From Caldifarciminota bacterium (GTDB lineage: Bacteria > Hydrothermota > Tepidihabitantia > Tepidihabitantales > CAIPLT01): DNA of 63,876 bases. Below, one piece after another: positions 63,179 through 63,876 of this stretch. The notes under the pieces were generated by a model that made no database searches, was not told the origin of the DNA, and worked only from the letters and a program-made list of their open reading frames with translations. The position numbers and the translations under genes were made by a program. Where the stretch lies: assembly GCA_903865935.1 (NCBI GenBank), contig CAIPLT010000060.1, positions 1 through 63,876 on the forward strand, written 5' to 3'. Each line of letters opens with the position of its first letter. Positions within the stretch are counted from its first letter, which is position 1.

Positions 63179-63876
63179 ATGAAAAAACGCATTTTGACTG
63201 GCGACCGTCCGACCGGACCTCTGCATCTTGGTCATTATGTCGGCTCAGTACTGAACCGTGTGAAACTTCAGCACGAGTATGACACATTTATCATCATTGC
63301 GGATGTTCAAGCGCTGACCACCAATTTTGAACATCCTGAGAAATTAAAGCAGGATGTATATAATGTTGCGCTGGATAATCTTGCCTGCGGTATCGACCCC
63401 AAAATAAGCACGATTTTTATCCAATCGATGATTTCTGAAATTGCCGAACTGACAATCTATTACTCAATGTTTGTCTCGATTAACCTTTTATCCCACAATC
63501 CGACGATTAAAACCGAAGCCAAACAGTATGGTTTTGAACATCGTAAGACTTACGGATTTTTGGGCTATCCGGTCAGCCAGGCCGCTGATATCACTTTCTG
63601 CCGTGCCAATCTAGTGCCAGTCGGCTCAGACCAATTACCCCATATCGAACTGACCCGAAGAATTGTCCGACGGTTTAACGAGTTATACGAACCGGTACTG
63701 GTAGAACCCGAAGCCTTGATTTCAAATGTACCGCGATTAATGGGACTTGATGGTAATGCCAAAATGAGTAAGAGCCTGGGTAATTGCATTTATCTTTCTG
63801 ACTCGTTAAAAGCAGTTGCCGAAAGCATCGGCAAAGCAATAACCGATCCGGCTCGGATTCATGCTACTGACCCCGG
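63179..63876 (+). CDS. trpS: Tryptophanyl-tRNA synthetase (3' truncated by window end)
   Basis: 232 codons are visible from the ATG at 63179; the frame is open at the window edge. [17 protein letters not shown] holds the HIGH-type motif (HLGH) and [10 protein letters not shown] the KMSKS motif, both of the class I TrpRS fold. [10 protein letters not shown] and [16 protein letters not shown] fit the adenylate and tryptophan pocket. It charges tRNA-Trp. It has a consensus promoter but no leader. Confidence 0.95.
   Translation, partial: MKKRILTGDRPTGPLHLGHYVGSVLNRVKLQHEYDTFIIIADVQALTTNFEHPEKLKQDVYNVALDNLACGIDPKISTIFIQSMISEIAELTIYYSMFVSINLLSHNPTIKTEAKQYGFEHRKTYGFLGYPVSQAADITFCRANLVPVGSDQLPHIELTRRIVRRFNELYEPVLVEPEALISNVPRLMGLDGNAKMSKSLGNCIYLSDSLKAVAESIGKAITDPARIHATDP

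Overview
The window is AT-rich bacterial DNA from a diderm, most likely an uncultured lineage near the FCB group, such as candidate division WOR-3/Stahlbacteria. This is inferred from gene content, not from a marker-gene placement. Evidence for an outer membrane: an LptF/LptG pair, a TonB-dependent receptor, a patatin-POTRA-barrel protein, several small beta-barrel proteins, and secreted Kelch/beta-propeller proteins ending in type IX-like (Por) C-terminal sorting domains. Coding density is high, with many 1-11 nt overlaps inside operons.

Layout. 1-9 kb: tail of a secreted protein, tRNA-Thr, QueD, endonuclease IV, a stand-alone TrpB2, then a ferredoxin / SppA / BFD-type [2Fe-2S] / FAD amine oxidoreductase run, and an outer-membrane protein. 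9-16 kb (minus): an operon of a DUF4175-like membrane protein, a TPR protein, HypD and HypE. 16-22 kb: a 1330-residue secreted Kelch protein and PEP carboxykinase. 22-25 kb: cysteine synthase, then a cobalamin riboswitch controlling a TonB-dependent receptor. 25-27 kb: dut, RNase H, a zinc-ribbon coiled-coil protein and tRNA-Val. 27-36 kb: an HDAC-family protein followed by a polysaccharide locus (three glycosyltransferases, a flippase, a deacetylase-like protein) and an M3 peptidase. 36-45 kb (minus): a B12 module (adenosyltransferase, MeaB, split methylmalonyl-CoA mutase, carboxyltransferase, aldehyde dehydrogenase) headed by a patatin-type protein and a CvpA-like protein. 45-55 kb: a GT2, an ABC-2 exporter, FtsE-FtsX-EnvC-like, HolB, a B12-binding radical SAM protein, and LptG/LptF. 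55-63 kb: a looser region with several broken small genes, a 976-residue SBBP/Kelch protein and a WG-repeat protein. The 5' part of trpS ends the window.

How it fits together. B12 uptake (riboswitch plus receptor) feeds the adenosyltransferase and methylmalonyl-CoA mutase encoded 15 kb away, and possibly the B12-binding radical SAM enzyme. PEP carboxykinase could connect the C4 acids produced to gluconeogenesis.

The strongest unexplained pattern is in gene starts. At ten transcription-unit heads a sigma70-like -35/-10 pair (mostly TTGACA/TATAAT, 16-18 nt apart) ends only 5-9 nt before the start codon, with no Shine-Dalgarno, which predicts leaderless mRNAs. Most genes for exported proteins instead have a leader with a GGAGG-type site. 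Other points of interest are a SppA protease fused behind a barrel-like domain, a tRNA-Val with C at position 33, a MeaB gene lacking any normal start codon at its conserved N-terminus, and a cluster of small genes near 55-61 kb carrying in-frame stops or homopolymer frameshifts.
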